Assembly (NCBI RefSeq): GCF_014287355.1
Contig: NZ_JACOPE010000001.1
Coordinates: forward strand, 1,240,001 to 1,304,000
Source: Ruminococcus hominis
GTDB taxonomy: Bacteria > Bacillota > Clostridia > Lachnospirales > Lachnospiraceae
Reading direction: 5' to 3'
DNA length: 64,000 bases
Shown: positions 34,648 to 44,007 of the stretch, piece after piece
Numbering within the stretch: the first letter of the stretch is position 1
Layout: each line of letters opens with the position of its first letter
Made by a program: the position numbers and the translations under genes
Notes under the pieces: model-generated
Databases searched by the model: none
Told to the model about the DNA's origin: nothing
What the model saw: only the letters and a program-made list of their open reading frames with translations

Positions 34648-35364
34648 ATGAATGTACCACAACATGTAGCCATTATTCTGGATGGAAATGGGCGTTGGGC
34701 AAAGGCAAAAGGAATGCCTAGAAATTATGGACATGCACAGGGAAGCAAGAATGTAGAGCGTATCTGTGAAGAAGCGTGGAGAATGGGAATTAAATATCTG
34801 ACTGTTTATGCGTTTTCTACAGAGAACTGGAATCGCCCAAAATCAGAGGTCGATGCTTTGATGACATTACTTCGTAATTATATGAAAACATGTCTGAAGA
34901 CAGCGAAGAAAAACGATATGAAGATTCGCGTGATCGGAGATATCGCCCCTTTAGATGATGATATTAAAAAACGTATCCTTGAATTGGAAGAAGCAAGTAA
35001 AGATAATGGAGGATTGAACTTTACAATTGCATTAAATTACGGAAGCCGTGATGAAATTGTCCGTGCTGTGCGAAAAGTAGCTCAGGATTGTGTAGATGGT
35101 AAAGTTAATCCAAAAGATATAGATGAAAAATTGTATAGTTCATATTTAGATACCTGGGATATTCCAGATCCGGATTTATTGATCCGTACAAGTGGAGAAC
35201 AGCGTTTGTCAAATTATCTGTTATGGCAGCTTGCTTATTCAGAGTTTTATTTTACAGATGTTCCTTGGCCTGATTTTACAAAAGAGGAATTGATCCGTGC
35301 AATCGAACAATATAATAATAGAGATCGTCGTTTCGGAGGAATAAAGGAGGAACAGAATGTTTAA
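34648..35364 (+). CDS. uppS: Undecaprenyl pyrophosphate synthase (cis-prenyltransferase)
   Basis: From ATG 34648 (AAGGAGG upstream; the frame to 34603 is not supported) 238 residues. The active-site block AIILDGNGRWAKAKGMPRNY (about 8-27), AFSTENWNRPKSEV and the C-terminal RTSGEQRLSNYLLWQ with FTDVPWPDF are diagnostic. It makes the C55 lipid carrier for peptidoglycan and teichoic acids. The stop overlaps the cdsA start by 8 bases. Confidence 0.96.
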   Translation: MNVPQHVAIILDGNGRWAKAKGMPRNYGHAQGSKNVERICEEAWRMGIKYLTVYAFSTENWNRPKSEVDALMTLLRNYMKTCLKTAKKNDMKIRVIGDIAPLDDDIKKRILELEEASKDNGGLNFTIALNYGSRDEIVRAVRKVAQDCVDGKVNPKDIDEKLYSSYLDTWDIPDPDLLIRTSGEQRLSNYLLWQLAYSEFYFTDVPWPDFTKEELIRAIEQYNNRDRRFGGIKEEQNV

Positions 35365-36169
35365 GACACGTTTGTTAAGTGGAATATTATTAGTGATCAT
35401 TGCATTAATCACAATTATTTCAGGTGGAAATATTTTATTTGGAACTGTTTTAGTCATCAGTCTGATCGGGCTGAGTGAACTTTACAAGGTGTTCAAAATT
35501 GAAAAAAAACCATTGGGAATATGTGGGTATTTATTTACCATAGGATATTATGTTTTGTTATACATGAGTTCCTTGTTATCAAAAAGTAATCATGACTGGT
35601 TTATGATGTTGTTCTTAGGATATTTAATCTGTCTTATGGCAATTATGGTTTTCGCATATCCAACATATCATGCAGATCAGTTGATGGCCGCATATTTTGG
35701 ATTGTTCTATGTTGCTGTTATGCTTTCATATATCTATCAGATTCGAATTGAAGTTGGCGGAGTATTTAAAGTATGGCTTGTGTTTATTTGTGCATGGGGA
35801 TGTGATACATGTGCATATTGTGTCGGCATGTTAATCGGAAAACATAAAATGGCCCCGGTACTAAGTCCAAAGAAATCTGTAGAAGGCGGAATCGGTGGAA
35901 TTGTCGGAGCAGCATTGATTGGAGTTCTCTATGCACTCGCAATTAATAAATGGGGCGGTGCAGGCGTTGGTGTTGCTGAATTTGCAATTATCGGAGCGGC
36001 AGGCGGTGCAATTTCACAGATTGGTGATCTGGCAGCTTCTGCGATAAAGAGAAATTATAATATTAAAGATTATGGAAAGCTGATACCGGGGCATGGTGGT
36101 ATCTTGGATCGATTCGACAGTGTTATTATTACAGCACCATTGATATATTTCTTGTCTAATATTTTGTAA
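35357..36169 (+). CDS. cdsA: Phosphatidate cytidylyltransferase
   Basis: 270 residues with about seven helices. The C-terminal family signature is KDYGKLIPGHGGILDRFDSV (about 237-256), and SPKKSVEGGIGGIVGA precedes it. It makes CDP-diacylglycerol from phosphatidic acid and CTP in the cytoplasmic membrane. Translation is coupled to uppS by overlap. Confidence 0.95.
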   Translation: MFKTRLLSGILLVIIALITIISGGNILFGTVLVISLIGLSELYKVFKIEKKPLGICGYLFTIGYYVLLYMSSLLSKSNHDWFMMLFLGYLICLMAIMVFAYPTYHADQLMAAYFGLFYVAVMLSYIYQIRIEVGGVFKVWLVFICAWGCDTCAYCVGMLIGKHKMAPVLSPKKSVEGGIGGIVGAALIGVLYALAINKWGGAGVGVAEFAIIGAAGGAISQIGDLAASAIKRNYNIKDYGKLIPGHGGILDRFDSVIITAPLIYFLSNIL

Positions 36170-36237
36170 ATATAAGAAAAAGTATGTAGCATATGTGAGA
36201 TATAATTTAGATATAAAGAGAATAATAGGTGAGTATA

Positions 36238-37392
36238 ATGAAAAAAATAGCAATATTAGGTTCAACAGGTTCTATAGGTACACAGACATTAGAAGTGGCA
36301 AGAACAAATGGAGATCTTGACATCGTTGCTTTGGCAGCCGGGAATAATATAGAGCTTTTGGAAAAGCAGATCCGAGAATTTCATCCAAAGCTGGCTGCTG
36401 TGTGGAATGAAAAGAAAGCAGCTGAATTAAAGAATAATATTCAGGATTTGAATGTTAAGGTTGTAACAGGAATGGATGGTTTGCTTGAGGTGGCGGCAAT
36501 ACAAGAATCGGAGATACTTGTAACAGCAATAGTAGGGATGATAGGAATCCTTCCTACTATCGAAGCTATTAAAGCCGGAAAAGATATCGCGCTTGCCAAT
36601 AAGGAAACTCTTGTTACAGCAGGACATATTATCATGCCTCTGGCAAAAGAACATGGGGTATCAATTTTACCTGTAGACAGTGAACATAGTGCAATATTCC
36701 AGTCTCTACAAGGAGGACAGGAAAAGGCATTACACAAAATCTTACTGACTGCTTCCGGAGGTCCGTTTAGAGGAAGAAAGCGTGAGGAACTGGAGCATAT
36801 TCAGGTTGAAGATGCATTAAAACATCCGAACTGGGCGATGGGAAGAAAGATTACAATTGATTCTTCAACCATGGTCAATAAGGGGCTGGAAGTTATAGAA
36901 GCAAAATGGCTGTTTGATGTAAGTGTAGATCAGGTGCAGGTGGTTGTACAGCCACAAAGCATTATTCACTCAATGGTAGAATATGAGGATGGAGCGGTGA
37001 TCGCACAGTTAGGTACACCGGATATGAAGCTTCCAATCCAGTATGCATTATATTACCCGGAGAGAAGATATTTACCGGGGGAAAGATTGGATTTTGAAAC
37101 ATTGACTCAGATTACATTTGAGAAACCGGATATGGAAACATTTTATGGATTGAAGCTTGCTTATGAAGCAGGAAGAATCGGTGGTTCGCTTCCGACAGTA
37201 CTCAATGCTGCGAATGAAAAAGCGGTTGCAATGTTTTTAAATCGTGAGATTCGATATCTGCAGATTCCAGAAATCATTCAGGATTGTATGGAGCATCATA
37301 AAAATATTGTAAATCCAACAATACCGGAAATTCTGGCTACAGAGCAGGAAACATATGAATATATTTTAGCAAAATATAAAGGTGGTAACTAA
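36238..37392 (+). CDS. dxr: 1-deoxy-D-xylulose-5-phosphate reductoisomerase
   Basis: 384 residues from ATG 36238 (AGGTGAG upstream; GTG 36229 is less likely). NADPH motif GSTGSIGTQTLEVA (about 8-21), ALANKETLVTAGHI, PVDSEHSAIFQSL and ASGGPFRGR match Dxr. It makes MEP for isoprenoid synthesis, supplying UppS upstream. It ends directly before rseP with no gap. Confidence 0.96.
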   Translation: MKKIAILGSTGSIGTQTLEVARTNGDLDIVALAAGNNIELLEKQIREFHPKLAAVWNEKKAAELKNNIQDLNVKVVTGMDGLLEVAAIQESEILVTAIVGMIGILPTIEAIKAGKDIALANKETLVTAGHIIMPLAKEHGVSILPVDSEHSAIFQSLQGGQEKALHKILLTASGGPFRGRKREELEHIQVEDALKHPNWAMGRKITIDSSTMVNKGLEVIEAKWLFDVSVDQVQVVVQPQSIIHSMVEYEDGAVIAQLGTPDMKLPIQYALYYPERRYLPGERLDFETLTQITFEKPDMETFYGLKLAYEAGRIGGSLPTVLNAANEKAVAMFLNREIRYLQIPEIIQDCMEHHKNIVNPTIPEILATEQETYEYILAKYKGGN

Positions 37393-38427
37393 ATGGGTAT
37401 AATCATTGCGATTTTATTGTTTAGCGCAATTGTAATTTTTCATGAATTAGGTCATTTTTTGCTTGCCAAAGCAAATAAAATCCGAGTTGATGAGTTCTCC
37501 TTGGGTATGGGACCGACATTGATCGGGAAACAGATCGGAGAGACAAAATTTTCTCTGAAATTGCTTCCTCTGGGTGGTGCATGCATGATGGGAGAGGACG
37601 ATGCGGATGATACAGCGGAAGGAAGTTTTAATAGTAAATCCGTATGGGCAAGAATTTCTGTTATTGCAGCAGGACCGATATTTAATTTCATACTGGCATG
37701 GATCCTTTGTATTATTATGGTTGGATGGATTGGATATCATTCACCGGAAATAGGTGCGGTAGAAACAGGGTATTCTGCTGCGGAACAAGGTTTACAGGCA
37801 GGAGATGTTATTACGAAGATCAATGGTCATAGCATTCATTTGTGGGAAGAAATTACATTGTATAATTTTTCAACAAAAGAGGGCGATGCATTGTCTGTCA
37901 CATATGAACGTGATGGAAAAACGCATACCGCAGAACTGCTGGCAAAACAATTGGAAAATGATTCCTATGCCAGACTTGGTATCGTAAGTATTGGTGAGCG
38001 TACAAAACCGGGAGTTTTCGGTACATTAAAGTACGGTGCCTATACAGTGAAATACTGGATATCTTATACTTTCGAATGTTTAAAAATGTTGCTTAGCGGA
38101 CAGGTTGGAATCAATCAGATGTCAGGGCCGGTCGGAATCGTATCGGTAGTAGACAATGCATATCAACAGGCAAAACCAGCGGGAATGCAGGTGGTATGGC
38201 TGAATATTTTAAATATCGGGATTTTGTTGACAGCAAACTTAGGGGTGATGAATCTCATACCATTTCCTGCATTAGATGGTGGACGCTTGATATTTTTGTT
38301 TATTGAAGCTATTCGAGGAAAACGCATTCCGCCGGAAAAAGAAGGAATGGTTCATTTTGCAGGATTCGCATTGTTAATGATATTAATGGTGATTGTTATG
38401 TATAATGACATTATGAGAATTTTTTAA
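37393..38427 (+). CDS. rseP: RIP site-2 metalloprotease RseP
   Basis: 344 residues. The zinc motif HELGH (about 18-22) lies in the first membrane helix, a PDZ domain follows (about 120-200, VETGYSAAEQGLQAGDVITK), and NLIPFPALDGGRLIFLFIEA is the second catalytic block with the metal-binding Asp. It cleaves membrane anti-sigma factors or signal-peptide remnants inside the membrane. It closes the isoprenoid/lipid cluster and is followed by a terminator. Confidence 0.94.
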   Translation: MGIIIAILLFSAIVIFHELGHFLLAKANKIRVDEFSLGMGPTLIGKQIGETKFSLKLLPLGGACMMGEDDADDTAEGSFNSKSVWARISVIAAGPIFNFILAWILCIIMVGWIGYHSPEIGAVETGYSAAEQGLQAGDVITKINGHSIHLWEEITLYNFSTKEGDALSVTYERDGKTHTAELLAKQLENDSYARLGIVSIGERTKPGVFGTLKYGAYTVKYWISYTFECLKMLLSGQVGINQMSGPVGIVSVVDNAYQQAKPAGMQVVWLNILNIGILLTANLGVMNLIPFPALDGGRLIFLFIEAIRGKRIPPEKEGMVHFAGFALLMILMVIVMYNDIMRIF

Positions 38428-38444
38428 AAATTGAAAATGATGGG

Positions 38445-38484
38445 ACTCATGGACAATACGAAAAGGTTGTCTATGAGTTTTCTT
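38445..38484 (+). terminator. Terminator after rseP
   Basis: A 12-bp stem ACTCATGGACAA / TTGTCTATGAGT (one G-U pair; 38445-38456 with 38467-38478) followed by TTTTCTT. It lies inside the longer potential mntP frame, supporting the mntP start at 38515. I looked for the yybP-ykoY manganese riboswitch common before mntP but found none of its core. Confidence 0.75.
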
Positions 38485-38514
38485 ATGTTCAAACGAAAGA
38501 AGAGGAATAAACCA

Positions 38515-39072
38515 ATGAACATTTTAGAGCTTTTTATTTTAGCAGTTGGCCTTTCTATGGATGCTTTTGCAGTATCGATTTGCAAAGGGTTATCGCTGGG
38601 AAAGATCCAGAAGAAACATATGGCAATTGCAGGGGCGTGGTTTGGATGCTTTCAGGCATTGATGCCATTGATCGGATTTTTTGCAGGTCGTTTTTTCGCT
38701 GAAAAACTGACACAGTATGATCACTGGGTTGCATTTATACTATTGTTGTTTATCGGCGGAAGTATGATAAAAGAATCATTGGGTGAAGAGGAAGAGTCAA
38801 ATGATGCAATGGATATAAAAACAATGTTTTTGCTTGCGGTTGCGACGAGTATTGATGCTCTGGCAGTTGGTGTGACATTTGCTTTTCTGAAAGTTGCAAT
38901 TTTACCTGCAGTTGTATTTATCGGAGTTGTAACATTTGTTTTTTCAGCAGCAGGAATCAAAATCGGAAGTATATTTGGAACAAAATATAAATCAAAAGCA
39001 GAATTATGTGGTGGAATCATTTTGATATTAATCGGGTTGAAGATTCTGCTAGAAGGAACTGGAATTTTATAG
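38515..39072 (+). CDS. mntP: Manganese efflux pump MntP
   Basis: From ATG 38515 (AGAGGAATAA upstream) 185 residues with six helices in two repeats. The repeat motifs AVGLSMDAFAVSICKGL (about 10-26) and AVATSIDALAVGVTFAF (about 107-123) carry the metal-binding Asp residues of the MntP (DUF204) family. It exports Mn2+. rlmD follows after 10 bases, probably co-transcribed. Confidence 0.93.
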   Translation: MNILELFILAVGLSMDAFAVSICKGLSLGKIQKKHMAIAGAWFGCFQALMPLIGFFAGRFFAEKLTQYDHWVAFILLLFIGGSMIKESLGEEEESNDAMDIKTMFLLAVATSIDALAVGVTFAFLKVAILPAVVFIGVVTFVFSAAGIKIGSIFGTKYKSKAELCGGIILILIGLKILLEGTGIL

Positions 39073-39082
39073 AGGTAGACAA

Positions 39083-40264
39083 ATGAGATCAGAACAAGGA
39101 AAGAATAAGAAAAAATCAACAGAACAGGCAGTCTGTCCAATTTCTAAAAAATGTGGAAGTTGTCAGTATCAGGGGATGGCATATCATAAACAGTTGCAGA
39201 AAAAACAAAGACAAGAGGAATCTTTACTGGGAAGTTTCGGTAAAGTAGAACCAATTATAGGAATGAAAAATCCATATTATTATAGAAATAAAGTACATGC
39301 AGTGTTTGATCGTGATCGAAGGGGAAATGTCATTTCCGGAACATATGAAGCGAAAAGTCATCGGGTTGTAGCGGTAGAAAACTGTCTTATTGAAGATCAG
39401 AAGAGTCAGGAAATCATTCATACGATTAAAAACCTACTGAAATCTTTTAAAATCAAAACTTATGATGAGGATACAGGGTATGGATTGCTTCGTCATGTTA
39501 TGATCCGTAGAGGGTTTAAAAGCGGGGAAATTATGGTAATCCTTGTTTTAGGTTCTCCAATTCTTCCATCAAAGAATAATTTTGTGAAAGCACTTCGAAA
39601 AGAACATCCGGAGATTACAACGGTTGTATTAAATGTGAATGATAAAAAGACAAGTATGGTTTTAGGTGAAAAAGAAAAACCGATTTATGGACCTGGATTT
39701 ATTAAAGATGAACTGTGCGGATGTACATTTCGTATTTCACCAAAATCATTTTATCAGGTCAATCCGGTGCAGACAGAAATTTTGTATAACACAGCAATTG
39801 AATATGCAGGATTGAAAGGAAAAGAAACAATTATTGATGCTTACTGCGGTATTGGAACAATCAGTTTGATCGCAGCAAAGCATGTAAAGAAAGTGATTGG
39901 GGTAGAGCTAAATAAAGATGCCGTAAAAGATGCCAAAATCAATGCAAAAGAAAATCATATCACAAACGCAGAATTCCGACAGGGAGATGCAGGTGAGTTT
40001 ATGGTGAAGATGGCAGAGAATGATCAAAAGGCAGATGTAGTTTTTATGGATCCTCCTAGAGCAGGAAGTGATGTGAAATTCTTATCATCTGTTGTGAAGT
40101 TGAATCCGAAGAAAGTGGTATATATTTCATGTGGACCCGATACGTTGGCACGAGATCTAAAATATTTAACGAAGCATGGATATCAGGTGAAACGTATTCA
40201 GCCTGTGGATATGTTCCCATTTTGCAATCATTGTGAAACAGTAGTGCTTTTAGAACGAAAATAG
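39083..40264 (+). CDS. rlmD: 23S rRNA (uracil-C5)-methyltransferase, RlmD/TrmA family
   Basis: 393 residues. An N-terminal cluster CPISKKCGSCQYQG (about 18-31) supplies Fe-S cysteines; a central SAM-binding block IIDAYCGIGTISLIAAKHVK and VFMDPPRAGSDVKFL lead to the catalytic Cys in VVYISCGPDTLARDL. It methylates a uracil in rRNA (position 1939 or 747 in E. coli numbering). Whether it is RlmD or the RlmCD/TrmFO-like Gram-positive type cannot be settled without comparison. Confidence 0.92.
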   Translation: MRSEQGKNKKKSTEQAVCPISKKCGSCQYQGMAYHKQLQKKQRQEESLLGSFGKVEPIIGMKNPYYYRNKVHAVFDRDRRGNVISGTYEAKSHRVVAVENCLIEDQKSQEIIHTIKNLLKSFKIKTYDEDTGYGLLRHVMIRRGFKSGEIMVILVLGSPILPSKNNFVKALRKEHPEITTVVLNVNDKKTSMVLGEKEKPIYGPGFIKDELCGCTFRISPKSFYQVNPVQTEILYNTAIEYAGLKGKETIIDAYCGIGTISLIAAKHVKKVIGVELNKDAVKDAKINAKENHITNAEFRQGDAGEFMVKMAENDQKADVVFMDPPRAGSDVKFLSSVVKLNPKKVVYISCGPDTLARDLKYLTKHGYQVKRIQPVDMFPFCNHCETVVLLERK

Positions 40265-40348
40265 GTGGGAAATTGTAGATAGTGATAAACTATTTACATC
40301 GGAATGGGACGAAGACGTCAATTGTTTTTTGGGGAAAGTGAGAGAATC

Positions 40349-41104
40349 ATGACAAAAAAAGAATTGTATGAAATTTTAAAAGAGCGTTTTGAACAGGTTT
40401 TAAAAGAACATCAGATTGAAAATGACCATTTATCTGTTTCTTGTCATGCATTGACACCGGAAGAAGCAATCGGGAAGACAAAACGGACAGATTATCCAAT
40501 CCTCACAGGGAAGGATGTAATGATCCAGGCAGAATATAAAGGTGTCAAAGGGCAGGCGTTTACAGATGCTCCATCGACATTTGAAGGAATGCTGGAAGAT
40601 ATTTTGCAGATGGATATTGAACATAATCCTCATGACAGAGGCATTTTTATTGCAACCATGAATGCAGTTTTGGTATCTTTGGGAATGTGTAAGGGAACAG
40701 TCCATTGTCGCAAGGAAGGACCGGAGCTTTGTGCACAAGATATGAAACAGTTTTTAGAAACCAATTATCCGGATGTTCAGAAAATTGCTTTAGTGGGATT
40801 TCAGCCGTCTTTGTTGGAGATGCTTTCAAAAAGCAAATATGAAGTGCGGGTAATGGATTTGAATCCGAATAACATAGGTCAAGTCAAATTTGGAATTTGC
40901 GTGGAAGATGGAAATGTTATGAAGGAAGAAATCAGGGATTCTTACGCTGAATTAATTTTATGCACAGGAAGTACTCTTTGCAATGGGTCAATTGTAGATT
41001 ATCTGAATCTTGATACAGAAGTATTATTTTTCGGAACAAGTGCTTCCGGAGCCGCAGCTTTGCTTGGATTAAAGAGGGTTTGTTTCGCTGATAAATACGA
41101 ATAA
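40349..41104 (+). CDS. DUF364 / putative heavy-metal chelation Rossmann protein
   Basis: 251 residues from ATG 40349 (GTGAGAGAATC precedes). The N-terminal part (about 30-110) resembles the DUF4213 domain, and the C-terminal half (about 145-245: KIALVGFQPSLLEMLSKSKY and ELILCTGSTLCNGSI) is the Rossmann-like DUF364, annotated as putative heavy-metal chelation. The function is unproven; relatives sit with nitrogenase-like cofactor or metal-uptake genes. It is followed by the zinc alcohol dehydrogenase after 22 bases, suggesting an operon. Confidence 0.8.
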   Translation: MTKKELYEILKERFEQVLKEHQIENDHLSVSCHALTPEEAIGKTKRTDYPILTGKDVMIQAEYKGVKGQAFTDAPSTFEGMLEDILQMDIEHNPHDRGIFIATMNAVLVSLGMCKGTVHCRKEGPELCAQDMKQFLETNYPDVQKIALVGFQPSLLEMLSKSKYEVRVMDLNPNNIGQVKFGICVEDGNVMKEEIRDSYAELILCTGSTLCNGSIVDYLNLDTEVLFFGTSASGAAALLGLKRVCFADKYE

Positions 41105-41126
41105 TATGGGAGAGGTAGAGAAAGTA

Positions 41127-42161
41127 ATGCAGACTTATACATATGTTTCAAAAGGAAAATTTGAATTAAAAGAAAAGCCAAAACCTTTGCTTATGCATGA
41201 ACGCGATGCCATTGTTAAAGTGACACTCGCAAGCATTTGCTCAAGTGATTTACATATTAAACATGGAAGTGTTCCTCGTGCGGTTCCTGGAATAACGATC
41301 GGGCATGAGATGGTGGGAGTTGTCGAAGCGGTTGGAAATGCTGTCACGCATGTAAAACCGGGAGACCGAGTAACTGTAAATGTAGAGACTTTTTGTGGAG
41401 AGTGTTTTTTCTGTAAGAAAGGATATGTAAATAACTGCACAGATGAAAATGGCGGCTGGGCACTTGGATGTCGTATAGATGGAGGACAGGCAGAATATGT
41501 GCGAGTTCCTTTTGCAGACCAGGGATTAAATAAAATACCAGATGAAGTTACAGACCGACAGGCCTTACTGGTAGGGGATGTTCTTGCTACCGGCTATTGG
41601 GCAACACGTATTTCGGAAATTACAGAGGAAGATACGGTGTTGATCATAGGCGCTGGTCCTACAGGTATCTGTACATTGCTTTGCGTTATGCTGAAGAAAC
41701 CAAAACGTATTATTATGTGTGAAAAAGATAAAGAACGTATTCATTTTATTAAGAAACATTATCCCGAAGTGCTTACTGTTTCACCAGAAGAATGTTTCGA
41801 TTTTGTTAAAGCTAACAGTGAGCATGGCGGAGCGGATGTGGTTCTTGAAGTTGCAGGAGCAGAATCAACATTTCGTCTGGCTTGGGAATGTGCAAGAGCG
41901 AATGCAATTGTAACAGTGGTTGCACTTTATGACAAAGCGCAAACGTTACCGCTTCCAGATATGTATGGAAAGAATCTTATCTTCAAAACCGGTGGTGTAG
42001 ACGGATGTGACTGCGAAGAAACTCTGAAATTAATTGCAGAAGGCAAGATTAATACAGAACCGCTTATCACACATACATATCCTCTTAGCAGAATTGAAGA
42101 AGCATATGAGCTTTTTGAAAATAAAAGAGATGGTGTGATTAAAGTAGCGGTGGAGTGTTGA
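41127..42161 (+). CDS. Zinc-dependent alcohol dehydrogenase (threonine dehydrogenase-like MDR)
   Basis: 344 residues from ATG 41127. Catalytic zinc ligands are in SICSSDLH (Cys) and GHEMVG (HE). The structural zinc site is incomplete or altered: FCGECFFCKKGYVNNC has four Cys with usual spacing. The NAD(P) loop is VLIIGAGPTGICTLLC (about 170-185). It belongs to the medium-chain dehydrogenase family near threonine, sorbitol or isopropanol dehydrogenases. The substrate is unknown. Confidence 0.88.
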   Translation: MQTYTYVSKGKFELKEKPKPLLMHERDAIVKVTLASICSSDLHIKHGSVPRAVPGITIGHEMVGVVEAVGNAVTHVKPGDRVTVNVETFCGECFFCKKGYVNNCTDENGGWALGCRIDGGQAEYVRVPFADQGLNKIPDEVTDRQALLVGDVLATGYWATRISEITEEDTVLIIGAGPTGICTLLCVMLKKPKRIIMCEKDKERIHFIKKHYPEVLTVSPEECFDFVKANSEHGGADVVLEVAGAESTFRLAWECARANAIVTVVALYDKAQTLPLPDMYGKNLIFKTGGVDGCDCEETLKLIAEGKINTEPLITHTYPLSRIEEAYELFENKRDGVIKVAVEC

Positions 42162-42198
42162 GGCAGAGAACTTTACGAGGTACAAAGAGATGGAACCA

Positions 42199-42276
42199 AT
42201 GAATTTGTCAATTTAGCAAAATGAAATAGGAAAACAGATTAAGAAACTGCGTGCAGAAGTTCGGTTTCAAGCATAG
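42199..42276 (+). pseudogene. Possible remnant of an XRE-type regulator start
   Basis: ATG 42199 opens MNLSI, an in-frame TAG, then QNEIGKQIKKLRAE and a TAG stop at 42274-42276. The EIGKQIKKLR pattern is the usual first helix of XRE/HTH_3 repressors. The rest of the gene is missing and the stop interrupts it. The gap 42162-42450 otherwise holds a terminator and the hsdM promoter. Confidence 0.4.
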
Positions 42277-42309
42277 ATTGTTAGAAATTATTATACGCAG
42301 AGTGTTTTT

Positions 42310-42334
42310 GGATCAGCGTGAGCTGGTCCTTTTT
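42310..42334 (+). terminator. Terminator upstream of the restriction-modification island
   Basis: Stem GGATCAGC / GCTGGTCC with a GTGA loop followed by TTTTT. It isolates the hsdM promoter from upstream transcription. Confidence 0.8.
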
Positions 42335-42337
42335 CAA

Positions 42338-42366
42338 TTGACGATGACACAATAGAAATATATAAT
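42338..42366 (+). promoter_or_regulatory. Promoter of the hsd locus
   Basis: TTGACG (42338-42343), a 17-base spacer, TATAAT (42361-42366). It lies 85 bases before hsdM and directly after a terminator. Confidence 0.75.
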
Positions 42367-42450
42367 TAGTTGTATAATATAATTTTCAAATAAGATAATT
42401 AAATTGGCGGTGGACATTACACCAAATATATATAACTGGAGAATTAGAAG

Positions 42451-43953
42451 ATGATTACAGGAGAATTGAAAAATAGAATAGACAGTCTATGGGAGATTTT
42501 TTGGACTGGCGGTCTCACGAATCCATTAGATGTTATTGAGCAGATGACATATCTTATGTTTATTCATGATCTGGATGTGTCTGATAATATACATGCAAAG
42601 GAAAGTGCCATGCTTGGTCTTCCTTACGAAAGCGTGTTTTCTAAAGAAGTAAAAATCGGCGAGAGAATAATTGATGGAACTCAGCTTAAATGGTCCGTTT
42701 TTAGGGACTATCCAGCTGACAGAATGTATTCAGTAGTACAGGAAATGGTATTTCCATTTATTAAAAATCTTCACGCAAACAAGGAAAGCGCTTTTTCTAA
42801 ATATATGGATGATGCAATTTTTAAGCTTCCTACACCACTGATGCTTTCTAAAGTTGTCGATGCAATGGATGATTTATATACACAAATGGCAAAATTAAAT
42901 GATTCAGATGCCAGAGGAGACGTATACGAGTACCTACTTTCGAAGCTTGCAACTGCAGGAGTAAATGGTCAGTTTAGGACTCCTCGACATATTATTAAGA
43001 TGATGGTTGAACTTATGGATCCTAAGGCTGATGATATTATTTGTGATCCAAGTTGTGGTACAGCAGGTTTTTTGGTGGAATCAGGAGAGTATTTATGGGC
43101 AAATAAAAAAGATGAAATTTTCTATGATAAGCAGAAAAAAGATCATTTTATGAATCATATGTTCCATGGTTTTGATATGGATAGAACAATGCTTCGTATC
43201 GGTGCTATGAATATGATGAATCATAGAGTAGAAAGTCCATTTATTGAATACAGAGACAGTTTATCTGATCAGAATCCAGATACCGATAAATACTCATTGA
43301 TTCTTGCCAATCCACCGTTTAAAGGAAGTCTTGATGCAGATATTGTATCGTCGGATTTATTGAAGGTGTGCAAGACAAAGAAAACAGAGCTTCTTTTCCT
43401 GGCATTATTTGTTCGTATGCTAAAAGTTGGTGGAAGATGTGCATGTATTGTTCCTGATGGAGTATTATTTGGTTCATCGAAGGCTCACAAGGATATTCGA
43501 AAAGAAATAGTTGAGAATCAGAGATTAGAAGCAGTTATCTCAATGCCTTCTGGTGTATTTAAACCATATGCCGGAGTGTCAACAGCAATACTTATTTTTA
43601 CAAAAACAAATTATGGCGGAACAGATAATGTGTGGTTTTATGATATGCAGGCAGATGGATTCAGTTTAGATGATAAACGTTCAGCTGTAACTGAAAATGA
43701 TATTCCAGATATTATTGAAAGATTTCGTAATCGTGATGCAGAAATGGAAAGAAAGCGTACAGAAAAATCATTCATGGTTCCAAAACAGGAAATTGTTGAT
43801 AATAGTTATGATCTTAGCATAAATAAGTACAAAGAAGTTGAGTATGTGGCTGTCGAGTATCCACCAACATCTGAAATTATGGCTAATATCCGCAAACTTG
43901 AGATGGAGATCAGTAAAGAAATGGAAGGATTGGAGCAATTACTGAATTTATAA
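42451..43953 (+). CDS. hsdM: Type I restriction-modification DNA methyltransferase subunit HsdM
   Basis: 500 residues. An HsdM N-terminal helical domain (about 1-140) precedes the N6-adenine methyltransferase core with SAM motif DPSCGTAGFLVES (about 199-211) and catalytic NPPF (about 287-290, ILANPPFKGS). It methylates adenine in the bipartite site chosen by HsdS. The ATG has GGAGAATTAGAAG upstream and its own promoter. The first hsdS follows after 48 bases. Confidence 0.96.
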   Translation: MITGELKNRIDSLWEIFWTGGLTNPLDVIEQMTYLMFIHDLDVSDNIHAKESAMLGLPYESVFSKEVKIGERIIDGTQLKWSVFRDYPADRMYSVVQEMVFPFIKNLHANKESAFSKYMDDAIFKLPTPLMLSKVVDAMDDLYTQMAKLNDSDARGDVYEYLLSKLATAGVNGQFRTPRHIIKMMVELMDPKADDIICDPSCGTAGFLVESGEYLWANKKDEIFYDKQKKDHFMNHMFHGFDMDRTMLRIGAMNMMNHRVESPFIEYRDSLSDQNPDTDKYSLILANPPFKGSLDADIVSSDLLKVCKTKKTELLFLALFVRMLKVGGRCACIVPDGVLFGSSKAHKDIRKEIVENQRLEAVISMPSGVFKPYAGVSTAILIFTKTNYGGTDNVWFYDMQADGFSLDDKRSAVTENDIPDIIERFRNRDAEMERKRTEKSFMVPKQEIVDNSYDLSINKYKEVEYVAVEYPPTSEIMANIRKLEMEISKEMEGLEQLLNL

Positions 43954-43975
43954 GGAAGGAAATATAAATCTGATA

Positions 43976-44007
43976 AATTCGGATTTGTAGGGATGATGTA
44001 GATGGAA
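43976..44007 (+). repeat. 32-bp direct repeat R1, copy at hsdS-1 start
   Basis: Identical over 32 bases to 47118-47149. It contains the RBS (TAGGGATG) and the ATG plus first codon of the hsdS gene, so exchange at this repeat keeps expression intact. Flanking bases diverge at once on both sides. Confidence 0.95.

Noticed and set aside
38428..38514. Manganese (yybP-ykoY) riboswitch before mntP
   Set aside because: The only structure present is the rseP terminator; the conserved riboswitch core is absent and the space is too short.
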